Source: Zonotrichia leucophrys gambelii
Taxonomy: Eukaryota > Chordata > Aves > Passeriformes > Passerellidae
Direction: 5' to 3'
DNA: 64,000 bases
Assembly: GCF_028769735.1 (NCBI RefSeq)
Contig: NC_088171.1
Span: 91,620,912 to 91,684,911 of the forward strand
In this document: positions 1 to 13,500 of the stretch, one piece after another
Position numbering within the stretch: position 1 is the first letter of the stretch
Layout of the letters: every line of letters starts with the position of its first letter
Translations under genes and position numbers: made by a program
Notes under the pieces: generated by a model
Told to the model about the DNA's origin: nothing
The model's input: only the letters and a program-made list of their open reading frames with translations
The model's database searches: none

Positions 1-3000
1 TTTCCATGGCTGGGTTTCCATGGCTAGGGTGTGAGCTTGCATTGAGTTGAATGCAAGCAAAGGCTGTGAGTTTGGCTTGATCACCAATCCCTGAACCATC
101 TCAATTTTACAGCTTCTGCTGGCAAGATTTATACTGAATTCAGCTATTTTGGGTGATCTTTAATCCTCAAAGGAAAAAAAGGAAAGCAGGTTGATGTTCT
201 CCCCTGATAAAGCAACAGACCTCAATATATCAGGCAGCCTTTTTACCTGACAAAGAAGGAAAAACTCTTCAGTTCTGTGTATTCCAGTGAGTGGTTTTTA
301 GCTCGTATGGAAAGCTGTATACACTGATACAAGGTTTTATCCTAGTTTGAAAAGACTGAAGAATCTGATTGTTTTGCTACAGCTTTGTTCATCCCATCAC
401 AACATGATTCCCCAGAAGATTTCACTAGGAATGATGCACTAGGAATGATGCTTTGTTTGTACCCTGAAAAGTGGCACATCTCAGAGATGCTGCAACATGT
501 CACTGGCTTGGTGTTTGTAAAAGGCTCCACAGCAGCCAGACAGCCAAGGGCTTTAGGAGGCAGAATGACACTGTAGGGCAGCTACTCCTGTGGCAACCTG
601 GAGAGCACTGTTTCCTGAAGCTGTTAAAGATGCGCCAATCACTGATCTGGGCCTGCAGTGGATCTCCCAAAATAGCCTGGTACTGACTATCCTACTGGAA
701 AAGGGAATAGCTCAGCCAAAAGCCTGCAAGCATCTGGCACCAACATGCCTCCACATGTCGTGAATGCCTGCTAGCAAAGCTTCATATGGCCATTATCCTA
801 TGAAAGGTTCATTTGCATATCTGTGCCACTTGGGAAGTGAATATTGTTTATATCAGCCAAGAGCTGATGACAGAAAAGGGAACGTCTGCCTGGGACATGG
901 TGTGCTTTCAGAAACCAAAGTGCATTGGTCTGCCAGCACATTGCCACGAGACATGGCAAACAGCTCCATGATTGGAACACGGGAACGGCACCACAGCCAA
1001 AGCCATAACTGGCCAGTGTCAGACATCAACACAACATTGTACTTGCCTCAAACAGGGTCTCCACCTGGCAGCAGCACGAAGTGGGAAGATGTCTGGAAGA
1101 AAAAGACCACAAAGAACAGCCCCAAGCTGCTGCAGCCCAGCTGTAGGAAAACTGGGTTTGTCACCACTGCCAGATGGGGAGATGGTGCAGAATATGAATC
1201 TCAGATCTAAAAGCACATTGACCTCTACACTGACCTCAGAGCCTACTGCACCTGTCAAGAGATACTCCTATCACAGGGTAAACTACGTCCTGGTGACTCA
1301 GAGAGCACATATGGCACCTTTAGAAGGAAACAGAGATACGACATCTTCTTCAAAAGCATATGTTCACCTTTCTCCCACGCCTACGCAGAAGCACAAGGTG
1401 CAGAACATGTTCCACGCACACATCCTCGTCACAGCCACAGCAGAACACAGTCTGCTCCCAGGAGGGGCAGGGGGGTTGCAAACATTGAGCCCCTAGGCAA
1501 ATCTCAAAATTCTGCGGTGTCTTCATCTGTTGTGCCCATGCTGAAGCTGTGCTCAGGCTGAAACCAACTATGTCTGCTTGCTTTGGGCTGGCTCTTCGGC
1601 TGGGTTCCCACCCTCAATCAAAGAGCTGCTGGGGAAAAAGGGGATAAGGGACAGTTCTGGGCAACATTTTTCTAACATTTCCTCTTAGAGGCGTATCAAA
1701 CACAAACTTTCATTTGCTTTCTCAAGACATAGAGAGAATAGCAGGTTCACACAACTTCTCATATTGGTTAAGAGACCACATTTTGGTGTCTTACAGATGA
1801 CCAGTCAACCCCACTATCACTATAACAGAAGACTCTGAGACAAACAGCACAACCTTGCAAGCCCTTTGCTTTTGGAGAACCTCTTTTAGCCACATTATAG
1901 TGAGTGAATTGTGGAGGAGCAAAGAGATGTTTCCAGCTTGTTTTGCTTTTTTTAAAGATCTTTCTGGATAACTTGGTTAACCACAAGTCAGTGCCCTGCT
2001 CAGTAACTCAACAGAGTACAATATCCCCTCCTACATTATGCAAAAGGACAAGCTGAACAGCAGCTGCACATTCCTCTAGACTTTAAAAAAATCAATTATT
2101 TGTTTGTTTTTAAATCTGTAAAATCCTGTGGAGACTTTTGCCTCTCTGCTGATTTTGTGGGCAAGGACAGCTGGAAAGGGTTTCCAGCATCTGCTACGTC
2201 TGTGGGGAGGCTTTCCACACAGAGTGACAGCCCCTCTCCTGACGTGGCTGGAAAGGCTCTCACCAAATCACAGGAGTCACTCACCAGCCTCCTCTGTTTT
2301 TACCGAGTCGATAAAAGAAATTCTCACCACTGTGATTGACTGATACTTTGATAGAGCTGCAAAGATGCAGGAGGCATAAAATCAGCTGCTGCAGACATCC
2401 CAAGCATATGCTGCCAGTACCTTCTGTCTTGGACTGCAGCTACCCTGTTATTTTAGTACTGGACTTACCCTTCAGCACCAAGTGCTAATTGTTCCACACT
2501 GGGCTGTGATGCTGAGGTCTCTGCAACTTGTCACTGCAGAACAGAATGATATTAGAAAAATCAATTTATGACTTAAATTAGGAAAGAACAAAAGAGTCCA
2601 AAGACAAGATACTAGACTCTGTCACAAATATCCAAAAGACAGCATCATGAGCCTTAAATGCTTCAAATAAGAGTGTTTTGGCTTGTTTCAAAACAAAACA
2701 AAAAAAGAAAGAAAATTATTTGCCAGCACTTTAAATAAAACAGTTTGGTTTGTTAGGCACTCCCAGACACACATAAATAAATAAAAATAGTTCAAACCCA
2801 GTAATAAATACCTCTGCATTAGTATAAATATTGTAGCCCTAGGGAAGAGGCAATAAGTTCAATGAAAGGAAGAGTACGGCTGCCATAAAAAGGACATTTA
2901 ATTACAGCAGGATCCTTTAAACTGGAAAAGAATCCATGAGCAGGGAATATGCTAGAGGTCTATAAAATCAGGACTAACAAGGAGACAGTGAAAAACAACT

Positions 3001-3295
3001 AATCCTTTTCTTTTCTACTATAATAACAAGGAGGCATTAAATGTTCCAAACAAACAAGAGATGCATCTTCTTATTGGCACAGACTTACCCTGAGGATTAC
3101 CAACTAAATCACAGGGGAAATTATGCGTTTGCATGGATTCAAAAAGCAATTAGGCAAACTCACGGTAGGAAAAGGAAATTCATCAATAGCTAATAAGCAC
3201 CAGGGCTCTTCCTCTGGTGGAAGATGTTCCTGAAACATAAGTCACTGGCATCTGGGAGTGTGATCATATGATCCACTGTGATCATCCATCACTTA
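1..3295. other. 3' flank of ELP2, no gene recognised
   Basis: Two overlapping open frames (764-1210 and 972-1496, plus strand) resemble no family I know and share no splice or start context. No CpG island, no RNA gene and no clear repeat were seen. Confidence 0.5.
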
Positions 3296-3500
3296 AAAAT
3301 CATAAAATCATAAAGTGGTTTGGGTTGGAGGGGACCTTAAAGTTCATCAGTCCCACATCCAAAGCCACATCCAGCCTTGCCTTGAAAACTTCCAGGAATG
3401 GGTCGTGTAAAACTTCTTTGGGCAACCTGTTCCTGCATCTCACCATGCTCACAGTAAAGAAATTGTTCCTAATATTTCATCTTAATCTACCCTATAATCC
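3296..3500 (-). mobile_element. CR1 LINE 3' fragment
   Basis: On the plus strand this begins with the reversed CR1 tail (AATCATAAAATCATAAAGTG) and GGTTTGGGTTGGAGGGGACC, then CAACCTGTTCCTGCATCTCACC and CACAGTAAAGAAATTG, in the order of an inverted CR1 3' end. It is diverged and 5'-truncated, as CR1 copies usually are. Confidence 0.88.
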
Positions 3501-6500
3501 AAATCACAGCTGCTATCAGGATGTGTGTGAGGCTTCATTAGCTTAAAGCGCTCCCAGGGCATCCACATGGTTAGGCAGCCTTTCAGAATAAAAAAAAACA
3601 AACAGACAACAAAATAGACAGAAATTTAGGTCCCATTTTACACTTCAACAAGCTAAAGCAAGGAGATTAAGATTTTCTTACATCCTCTTCAGACTCAGTT
3701 GTTGGGGTGAGGGACACTGTCTATAGCAGACAGGAGGACCCTGTGTGATTAGGAGGCGCTCACTGCTTTTTGAAGTTTACAGTTTCCCAACTGCAGGACA
3801 AAAATGGAAGAATGCTTTCAAAATCAGTGTTTCATAAGGAATGTTTGTCACTGAAACAGTGCATTTAAACAATTCAGAGGAGATAGAATACCTGCGTTTG
3901 AACATATTTGTAATTTATTTTGAATTTTTGGGTATACATGACAGGTGCTGCAAATACTCACTTATCCTTTTTCTTATATTGCCACCTGGTGGTCCTGGGC
4001 ATGTGGAAAAAAGCAACTCACTGATTTTTCAGTGAAATGACCGCAGTTCAGGCACTTAAAATAGCATCCATTTCTTTTCCTCTGAGATAGATGGTAAGCA
4101 ATTTTTTTAATCTATAATTTTAGGGGTGAAATGCTGTTTTGGTTTTACAACCAATATAACAGTGCCTGTGTCAGCTCTCAATTATCTAAACAGATGGCTG
4201 CAATGGCCACCCTAAAGTCACAGGGAAACAGATGGAAATCCAGAGATGGATTGCAGCTCTGAACACCTGCCTGGGCTGGGTGCCTTGCTCTCTGGGGCCA
4301 GGCACCCCATATTCAAATGGAGGCAGAAGATGGAGGGAGCTTCCAGCCAGAGCCAACCCATCTTTACCCTTTCCACCTCACCAGTGTTGGAAGCATGAAC
4401 ATTTAACTGGTATGCCAGGAGCTCTTTTGTTCCCAGAAGCAGCGTGCCATGTGGCCAGAGTTCCTGTCTGGTGGGGATGTTGGAATTCCCTGCACAGGGG
4501 GTATGGGGAAGTTGCCAGCTCTGCAAACACACCTTTAAATCTGCACCTCTGTCATGGGATCACATCACCACCACAGACAGGCAAGTACATGCAAAGAAGC
4601 GTAGGAAAATATAGGAAAAGGTTAAAGAAAAGACAGTTATATATTTGGACTCCTAGGACAGGAAATTGTACCACAGACTTTAGACACTGCAGTCTATTGT
4701 AGAGACCTGTCCAGTTTGGGGTTTTCCTGCCACAGGAAAGATGATGTTAAACTGCAGCAAGTGCAGCAGAGGGCCACTAAGGTAGAGGGAGCTGGATCAG
4801 GTGCCCTGTGGAGGAAGATGGAGGGATGGGCCAGGTTCAGCCTGGGGAAGAGAAGGGCTTGCAGGTATTTAGTAGCAGCCTTCTGATGCTAAGAAGGAGG
4901 CTGTGAAGGTGATGGAGCCCACAATGAAACTCTCCACAATGATAAGATGAAGGAAGGTAAGAGAGTGCATAAAACGAAACAAAAGAGGTTCAGAGCTGAG
5001 AAAAGTAGAAGAAAATTTTCACCATGAAGGCAGTCAGCAGGTAAACTGTGCAGTCTCCATCTTCTGAGATTTTCAAGACTAGACCAGTGGAAGTTCTGAG
5101 CCAGCCTGGTGTGATTTCACAGTTGACCCTGCCTGAAGGAGGTTGGAAGAGAGACTTCCTGAGCTCCCTTCCAGTTTTAATAATCACATGATCCTATTGC
5201 TCTGTGAAAAATAATGTTTTTATTACAGCTCTGAGCTAGCAACTTTCAGTACTACTAATCTTTTAAGCACTTAAATGCACTTTTAAGCAGTTCATAGGAA
5301 TTGCAGAATTTCACCTCAGAGACATAACTCCTGTTTTGAGCTATGACAATACCTTTTACATGATAAAACACACCAATTTTCTTTTTGATGGACAGAAAAA
5401 GCTGAAGCTGCCATTTGTCTGGTAGCAGCTAAGCAAAACCAACATTTCTACCATTTTATTACTTTCAATGGTCTACATTCCACACACCTGTAACTTCAGG
5501 GGTGGTCTGCCAGCCTGAATCAATGCTCACCAGCTGTAAAGGAGCTCCCACTTCAACTATTCCCAATGGACTTAGTGACCTGGAGCTGTTACTGAAGGCA
5601 CAGCAATGCCTCTGATATAAACAGACTGTGTGCACACACCAAAGAAGCAGCAGTTTGACCAGAACACCCACAGGAGGCTTCTACATCGCATTTTAGCACC
5701 TGTTGAGGTCAGATCACCCTGAAGAACTTGCCAGGGCAACCTACAGGCATCTCAGGAGCTTCCCTGCACTGCAAAGAGAGAATCATGCGTCGCAGCTCGG
5801 TGCTCTCTGTGGACACTGGTGAAAATTTGTAGCATCCAGAGAACTGAATAGAGGACTGCCTGCCACGTCAAAGGAAAAAACTTGAACAGCAGGAAGCTCC
5901 TACACTGTAAAAAGTGTGTCTGTGGAGTACAGATATTCTCTCAGAGAGGCACATCTTTATATGATAACTCGCAGGAAGGAGACTCTCCAAGATTATGAAA
6001 CAGAGAGACAAACAGAACGATTGCTTTATCTTGAAAAGCACTTGGAAAGCTTTCCTTGGGGAGATTGCAGTCAATTCATTTTTGCAGAGGAGAAAAGTTC
6101 CCCCCACTGGCAGGTAGAGAGCTTATGCTTCAGCAAGGGAGGAGGGCACGCTGCTCACACGTATGCCAGTAATTTGTTGTCAGGGAGAAAGGAGGTAATG
6201 CTGCTGGACAGGCTGTGTAAACACCAAAAGCCCAAAACCTAGCAAAGGAAGAATCAGAGACACAGGAGGCTGAATGGAAAATACCAAGAGGATGTTATAC
6301 TTGATACACTTGAATTCTCCCAGGATCATGTATTAGAAAGCATTGGATTATCTTACAAGAACAACAGGAAGAGATAAAAGGCTGTTGAGAAAATAAGGAT
6401 TGCTTACAGGAGTATTTAGGGGCCTGCAGGAATGCAGAAGGGACCAAGAAGGCAAATTGTATTGTTAGAAGAGGGGGTGAATAAAGAAAGAAAAGTCCTT

Positions 6501-9500
6501 AGAAAAAAAGGCCTATGAGGCAGGACAAGATCAGTGTTAGCACAAGCTTTTGAGGCAAGGGGAACAGCTCCTCTGAAGTAAAAAAATCTGTTTGCTGCAT
6601 CTTTTGTTATTTCAGCTGTGATCTGCTGGAGTCTGCACAAGGGTGACACCACTGTAACCCAGCAATTACCTTGGGCACAACACCTCCCCTCATCTGTGCA
6701 GCTGTAATGTCAGCTAAGTGTGCAAACATCAATTCCATGGAGCAGCTCCCCTTGAGGACTTCAAGTCAAGGCACATCTGGTTGGTAGAGCCATCCCAGGA
6801 TACTGGAGCTAGCCCCATTATTACAGTACAGCATTGGGATTTGTCACATGCTCTACCCTAAACTCCCTCCAGAAAGAGTGGCCATTTCTAGCTTTACTAT
6901 TGCATTACAGCATAGGATGAGTTGCTGCAGAAAATAACATGACAATGTTTGGATATTGAACACAAGCTCCTCAAATACAGTCACTAGAGCCTGTCACACA
7001 AGGTGGCAGCAAGGGCTGTGCTTCAGCAAGAGTACCAGTGGCTGGCAAAGGGAGCCCATAGCCTCACCCAACTCCCTAAAAACATAGAAGCAGGATGAGG
7101 GAAATCTGGTGGTTGGCATAGGAAAAAAGGCAGTTCCTGGCTGGGGGAGAAAAGTGTCTCTGAACAGATATCCCACAACTGTCTGAGGGTGTGCCAGTGC
7201 ACAGGGCAAAAATGGGAATGTTTGGAGGGTCGAGGACTGGGCATGTCACAGGGTAAACAGGCTGCCCTGCCCTGCTGCCTCAAAACTACCACTGCAGAGC
7301 CTGATAAGGATAAAAGGATACTGCTGATAAAAGAGCAGTAGAGGGGCATTGCTTAACTGTGCTCAACAACTCCCACCTCCACCAGCTTCCAGCACACAAA
7401 AGGCAAATTCTGATTTTTGTCCTGTCAGTGATTTTGCCTCATCTTTTGTACCGCTCCAGATGCTCCTTAAAACAGAGCAAGTAATATTTTTGCTTCCCAT
7501 TTCAGTTATTTTAAAGTTTCCTTATTTTTAACAGCCACTTCTTTAAAGTGAGATTTGAGTCTAAATGAGGACACAGCTGCTTCCTCCTCTTCCTTCATCT
7601 CTGCATTAGCTGCAGTTGGCAGTGAGCCTTGGAGCATTCTCATTTCTTCACGTTAAATATTTTGGAAAACAGAGATTAGTCAGAGTTGCCAAAGCGATGC
7701 TTTCAATAGCTCAGAGTTCAATAATTGACTTCCTTGAAATTTTCAACTGCCTCTAGTTACTTCTGAAGTCTCAGCCCACAAGAGAAACAGCAGGATAGCA
7801 GTTTTTTTAAGGCTTAGCATGATGCATAACCTGCTCCTTCTTTGCCATTTCATAACTGAAGGAATTAACACAATCAATAGCTTAGCAGCAGTGCTTAGGG
7901 AGCTTGCCACGTGGAGCCCAGGTAGGAGTTCCTCAAGCTGAAGGTCAGCATCCCACATCCTCCCAGTTTACACAAACAGCTTGTTTTGCCCTCCTCATCC
8001 ACCAGACACCACAGCATGCTCACCTCTAATGTCAGTGTTAGCACGGCTTGGGGCAATACAGACTTGAGGATGCCTACACCTGCACCCTGGACTGAAAGAT
8101 TTAAGATTGCTTTGGACAATCTTAATAACCATTTGATTTTAGTTACAAACAACAAAGACCCATGCCATTTCTTGCTTGCTTTGTCACATGCACCTCTAGT
8201 GTAAGACAAAACAATCCTCCTCCTTTAGGCCTGATTACATGAAACAGTTTGTTCACATCTTTGACCACAAAGTCTCTTCAAATTTAGCATAAAGCCAGTA
8301 AATACTGATAATATGCATCTAAAATCTTCATGGGACGGCTTTACCTCAAATGTATTAAAAGGTCACAAAATGTTCTTTTCAAAACTTCAGTTTATCCCAT
8401 CAATTTTCTCAGCTTCATTTTCAGTAGCACTGCACAACAAGCAGAGAATTTCAGAGCCAGGTACATTGACAGCAGCTCATTCCTTAGTATTTTTTTACAT
8501 GCTGATTTACATTTTGAAAACACATGAGTGGATTTATGAGAAGATAAAGGTGTATATTAAAGTCACACCTACTAAATGCATAGCAAAGTGATGTGTGAGC
8601 AAAAGGAGTATCAAACATAAAATATTAATCCTGTGTTGAGGTGTCTAACCTCTAACTTAATTGAAAATTTAAAGTGTGTATTATAAACATTTAGACTTAA
8701 GAGACCAACAGACTAATCTGGTGCATTTAAAGCTGGAACAATGAATGTGATTGAGTTACCAAGTCCCAGGGGCAATGGAGTGGATTACTAAATCCTCTAA
8801 GAGCTGATGCTAGTCAATGACAGTATTTCACAAAATAAAAGAGAGGGACAGCCAATATGATATTTCATTGACAACTATACCCAGAAGTGCCCACATAACA
8901 AGACATACTACTATTGAAAAGAATTGTGCAGTATTATCATCAAATTTTAAGATACAAGATTACAAATGTGACACAGAATAAAGACCCACTTTTGGCAGCT
9001 TTTTGAAACCTCATGAGTGATAAGTTATGTCTTTCCCTTGTCAAGATATAGTTGCTTTGAAATTCTCAGACAAGTGAAATACAATACTCAAATGCTTGAA
9101 TGCTAAAGCACTCATGTAAGGAAAGCACTGGGTACCACAAGTAAAATGTAGCAAATTATCTTTATTAAATAAGTCTTTTTTTTATTATTCCCCTGTCCCC
9201 ATTTTAAAGAATGGTTTTGGTTGTTTTAATGGCTGAAAACAGAACTGAAAATAAAGAGCTAAAATACAAAACCTTTCAAGGCATAAACCATAATTACTCT
9301 GAAGACAATATAGCCCACTCTGAAAGAGCTACACTCTTAATCTAAATATCCAAAACAGTAGAAAGTTAATTCCAGTTACCTCTGCACTGCCAGTTACAGG
9401 TAGCAAGCAGTTCTGGAATAACAACTTCACTCTCAAAGTTTAACTAATTTCTAAGTTAGACTTTGGAACCAGATATAGACCTGCTGACATGAAGTCTTTC

Positions 9501-10290
9501 TGAAGTACTCTCAGTCTCTTAGCACTCAAATTACACTATGGGACAACCAAGTTAACTTGTTTTCACAAGAGCAAAGAAGGAGCCCTCAGAAGTCAGGAAG
9601 AGCCCAAAGGCATTGTAAGGAATGGCTGCCTCCTTTTAGCTCCTGCCTAGTGATATCCATAAGCTTTTCCAGTCTGAACTGTAGAGGACAGCCCTCCAAC
9701 AGTCTCAGAGGCGGCTCTTCTATCACACTCTGCTCAGAGAGGGCTCACAGGGGAGACACCGGAAGATTTAAGCGGTCTCTGAGGTCAGCTTTAAGCCCCA
9801 CCTGACCAAGATGTATGAGTTCAGCCCTGCAAAGCAGAATAAGGGAATAAAAGCAAGCAGGACTGCCCAAGCATCTGAACACAAACTACTCCTTCCAGAG
9901 TCAGGCTGCCTCAGACTTGGACCAGAGCTCTAATACACATTCAAAGGCAATCAGAGGAAGTTCCATGTTTAACCCTGACCTCTGGCTGCACATGCCTGAA
10001 CACACACTGGCAGCACTGGCAGGCCCACCAAGAGTTAACTTTAATAGCAAGAGGAGATAAAAAAAATTCAGCACTCCAAGTAAAATCTCAAGCACAGAAG
10101 TGCCCAAGTGTCAGCAGCTTCCCACTTACCCTTGGAGTTCACAGCAAACAAAGCTCTCTCATTATCCTCCCAAGCCCTACCCCACCTCCCATCCCTCAGT
10201 TTCAGGATACTCACCAAACAAAACATATACTTCATATCCGCAGAACTGCAGGATTAGAAAAATATTTGATATTTCAAACTTCCACTAAAG
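3501..10290. other. 3' flank of ELP2, no gene recognised apart from one CR1
   Basis: Apart from the CR1 copy at 4745-5200, I see no coding exon. MOCOS, which follows ELP2 in human, is not detectable here: there is no CpG-rich first exon on the minus strand. The open frame at 4232-4702 is not recognisable. Confidence 0.5.
4745..5200 (+). mobile_element. CR1 LINE 3' fragment, diverged
   Basis: Recognisable landmarks in order: AAGTGCAGCAGAGGGCCACTA, CAGCCTGGGGAAGAGAAGGC, a degraded middle, CTGCCTGAAGGAGGTTGG, and a tail near CACATGATCCTATTGC. The divergence suggests an old copy. Confidence 0.75.
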
Positions 10291-10318
10291 TTGCTTTAAT
10301 AAGTTACATGTAAGATAC

Positions 10319-10324
10319 TTTATT
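10319..10324 (-). terminator. ELP2: Poly(A) signal AATAAA, probable ELP2 3' end
   Basis: AATAAA on the minus strand begins 99 nt after the stop codon, so the 3' UTR would be about 125 nt. More distal AATAAA motifs lie at 9186-9181 and 9166-9161 and would give a UTR of about 1.3 kb. Which site is used cannot be told from sequence. Confidence 0.6.
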
Positions 10325-10422
10325 TTCCACAGCAGAAAATAGAAAATTCAATAATCCAAGTGGCTAAAAGTTGAAATAAAATGCTGTGAATCTGTTTGGC
10401 ACAAACAGGCCTGCTGTCTTTG

Positions 10423-10579
10423 CTAAAGAGCAAATCTGTTGACATTGAATATTTTAACACAGTGATCAGCTCCACAACTTGCAAGCTGCAACCACTTGCT
10501 GCTGCTCTCATCATTATGTCCAGCTCTGCCTGCGTGATGTCTCCAGCACAAGCGCTTCACAGCAAGAGCATGGCTTTGG
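10423..10579 (-). CDS. ELP2: ELP2 exon 22, C-terminus and stop (residues 775-826)
   Basis: Acceptor TTTGTTGCAG. Encodes [14 protein letters not shown], a short variable His/Ser-rich loop, then [20 protein letters not shown] and the ending FAL before TAG at 10425-10423. Human ELP2 likewise ends in VNKCAL after an ASCGEDHTVKI motif. Confidence 0.96.
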
Positions 10580-13500
10580 CTGCAACAAAAAGAAATCCAT
10601 ACATAACTGCAAAATGTTAAACACAGTTGGGCATGTGAGTGTAAACATCAACACTCCTGTAATTAGTACTCTTCAGTTAACACTACCAACTGAGGAAAAA
10701 CTGACTTGTGACAACCAGCAGGTATTAAGTTCTTATTAAGTAGGGTCATTAACACTAATGACATTTTATCCTCTCACTCATCAATAATTCAAACAGCTAT
10801 TGATTTTCAGTTTTACCACATTAAGCTGGAGGTCAAGTATCTCAGTTACTTAGATATGACAGATTTCTGGCTTTTAGCCTGCAATTTCCTGTTATCTGGT
10901 GTCTCTTTCCCATTCACTGCAAGCACACAGAGGCCAAAGTCACCATCAACTTCCATTTCTGTTACTATCAATGCCAGTGTGTGATAGAAGAACCCAGGGG
11001 AGTGCTTCAAGTGAAACATTCCAAGTCTCTCCAGAGTCTCTCTAGCTGTCACTGCAGCAGCCCCACATATAGCTTGTCACTTCTTTGGTTTCTGCTGGAA
11101 GCTGCCCACCAAAGCTTGCTGTCATCCACTCCTAAGTGTTTTGCTGATGTACACAGACAGCAATCCTTTCCACTCTCTTATCACTATTTTTTATCATCAT
11201 ATTTATGACTAAAGGTAAAGCTTTTTTTTTAAGTAGGCCAAAAAGGGTAATACTTCTCAAAGCTTTTGCATAGCAGGAGATATTTTGGCATTTAACCCCC
11301 CTCTGGTTTTTGTTCATATTTGTTGGAAGGGTTTTTAACACATCTAAATAAATAATATTTTTATTTCTGGGTTTTGCTTCAAGACATCTTTAAACTTTCA
11401 GGGATCAAACTTTTCCTAAAATGATAACAACTTTTGATACAGAAATAAACTAGACTCATATATTTTATACTATAAGAACAGAACTCCAGCACTGTTAGTC
11501 TGAAGAATAGTATTTCATTGCTCCTAACTCACTTCAAAAGACATACCTGTTATCTATCTCAACACCTGTGGTCCAGTCAGCCAGTGCTGGTTCCTTCCCA
11601 CTTTGCTTCCATGTGTACAAGATAATCTTCCCATTTTCTAGGCCTACTGCAACAATGTATCTATCAAGAGAATAATTACATTCATTTCATTAGAAATTAC
11701 AGTAGACAGCTCAGTGAGGTCAGTTCTAATGCAGGATAGAAAGAATAGCACTCAAGCACTGTTGTTGCACCTTGCCCTTTAAATCAGTATTTACTTTTCC
11801 ATGAAAAAAATTAATACATCCAAGCTGCTTCACAAAAAAGTTAGCAAAGCAGAGACCTGCTACATATATTTGGTTAGGAAAAAATAAGGAGGCTATCACA
11901 ACATCAGATCAGTCAATATTTTTGGAAGAATTAATGTGTTTCAGATGTGTCCATGCATCTCTCCCTCCCCTCTCCCACTTCCATTTTTCTCATTACACTG
12001 CTTGGAGAAGTCACCATACACCTGAAAAGGTGACTAGGAAAGAAAAAAAGTAGAGGTCATTCTGTTAAAAAATGGTCAAAACAATTGACAAGTAGATTTA
12101 GGGAGCTGTTTAGCCACAGGAAACTAGTTGACTAAAGGGATAAATACTAATTTCAGATTAAACACAAAATGACATTACAGAAAACCAGCAATACCTTCCA
12201 TCAGGAGTAAGCACATGGCTGATACCAACAGCAGTCACAGAATCCCCAGCATCCAGCACTGTTGAGCAAGGCTTGATTGCATCCAGCTCATTCCCTTCAG
12301 TAATCACTGGCAAATCACACTGCCCCCAGATAATGACCTGTAAGAAAAAGCATCATCTGTGAACTTCCACTCAATCTTCTTGTAAATGCACATACAAAAA
12401 CATAAGGAATAACTTCATTAAAATAATTTCAAGGCACAGTGGATGACCCTAAAAATGGTAAAAACACCCTCTACCTACAAAGATTCAACTTTGTAGGCAG
12501 TCTGTCTGATTTCATGAAAGTTACTGACAACAAAACCAGATTCTGTTATGAAAGTTAAAGAAAAATTCGAGACCCATAGAATTATGTGACATATGCTTGT
12601 CTCACTGCATGAAAAAAGAAGGGAGAATGTCCAACTGGCAGCCCACAGTCTTGTATATACATATTCAAGCACTTTATTTAGCTTATGAAAGTATCACTGA
12701 TTTCTGTGCTAATATATGCAATAAGATTGTTGTGTATATATAAAATAGAGGCTCATTAGAACACAGTGTTTGTTATTCTAAAAGATGTTTAAAACAACCC
12801 TGGGCTTTCTAAACTCCTTTAACATTAATTACCTTTTTGTCCCGACTGCCAGTAATAAAATACTTGCTGTCTGGTGTCCAATCACAGGACCAAATGATTC
12901 GACTGTGAACAGCTGTATTTTTATCTGTGTATGCACAGCAAGTGAAGACTGGTCCTGCAATAAAAAGAGGAAAAAGCCTTGTTTCAACTGCTTTACATAT
13001 TAAAAGTGATTGTTACTCTTACTAAACTCTATGTCAGAACTGCAAGAATACTTTGACATTATTCCACTCATCTTTAAAGCAACTGAGAATACTTACAACT
13101 ATATGAGGTTTTCTCCAGCACTTACGACAGTGATAACTAGCAACTGTTCAAGACCATATCCGTAAGACCTTATAGCCCTAAAGCAGTAGGAACAATTCAA
13201 TCTTTTAAATAAATTTCTTTTTCAGAAGAATTTAAGTAGAACACCTTCAGGTTATGTCTATCAAGTTTTTTTAAGAACACTGACTTCAAAGGTTTTTGAA
13301 TAGTCCAACATTTACCTTGTGTTCACATTTCCCCAGTAATTTCACTAAAACTCCTATTTACCAGTAAAGTCCCAACTGTCAAATCATAATGGTCCAATTG
13401 TAAAGATTAATGTGTTCCCAAAGAGACAAGCTCAGATTTCAGCATGTATACCATCAGGCACTATATCTGATCAGCAGATCAGTAAATGAGAATACTTTTC

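Noticed and set aside
764..1496. Overlapping 148- and 174-codon frames in the 3' flank
   Set aside because: No recognisable domain, the two frames compete, and there is no splice or promoter context. Frames of this size occur by chance in 64 kb.
4232..4702. 156-codon frame next to a CR1 copy
   Set aside because: Composition and content match no family, and it has an antisense competitor of 104 codons.
10846..11052. 68-codon minus-strand frame between ELP2 exons 21 and 22
   Set aside because: It first looked like a candidate last exon, but the true exon 22 at 10579-10423 gives the family C-terminus in phase.
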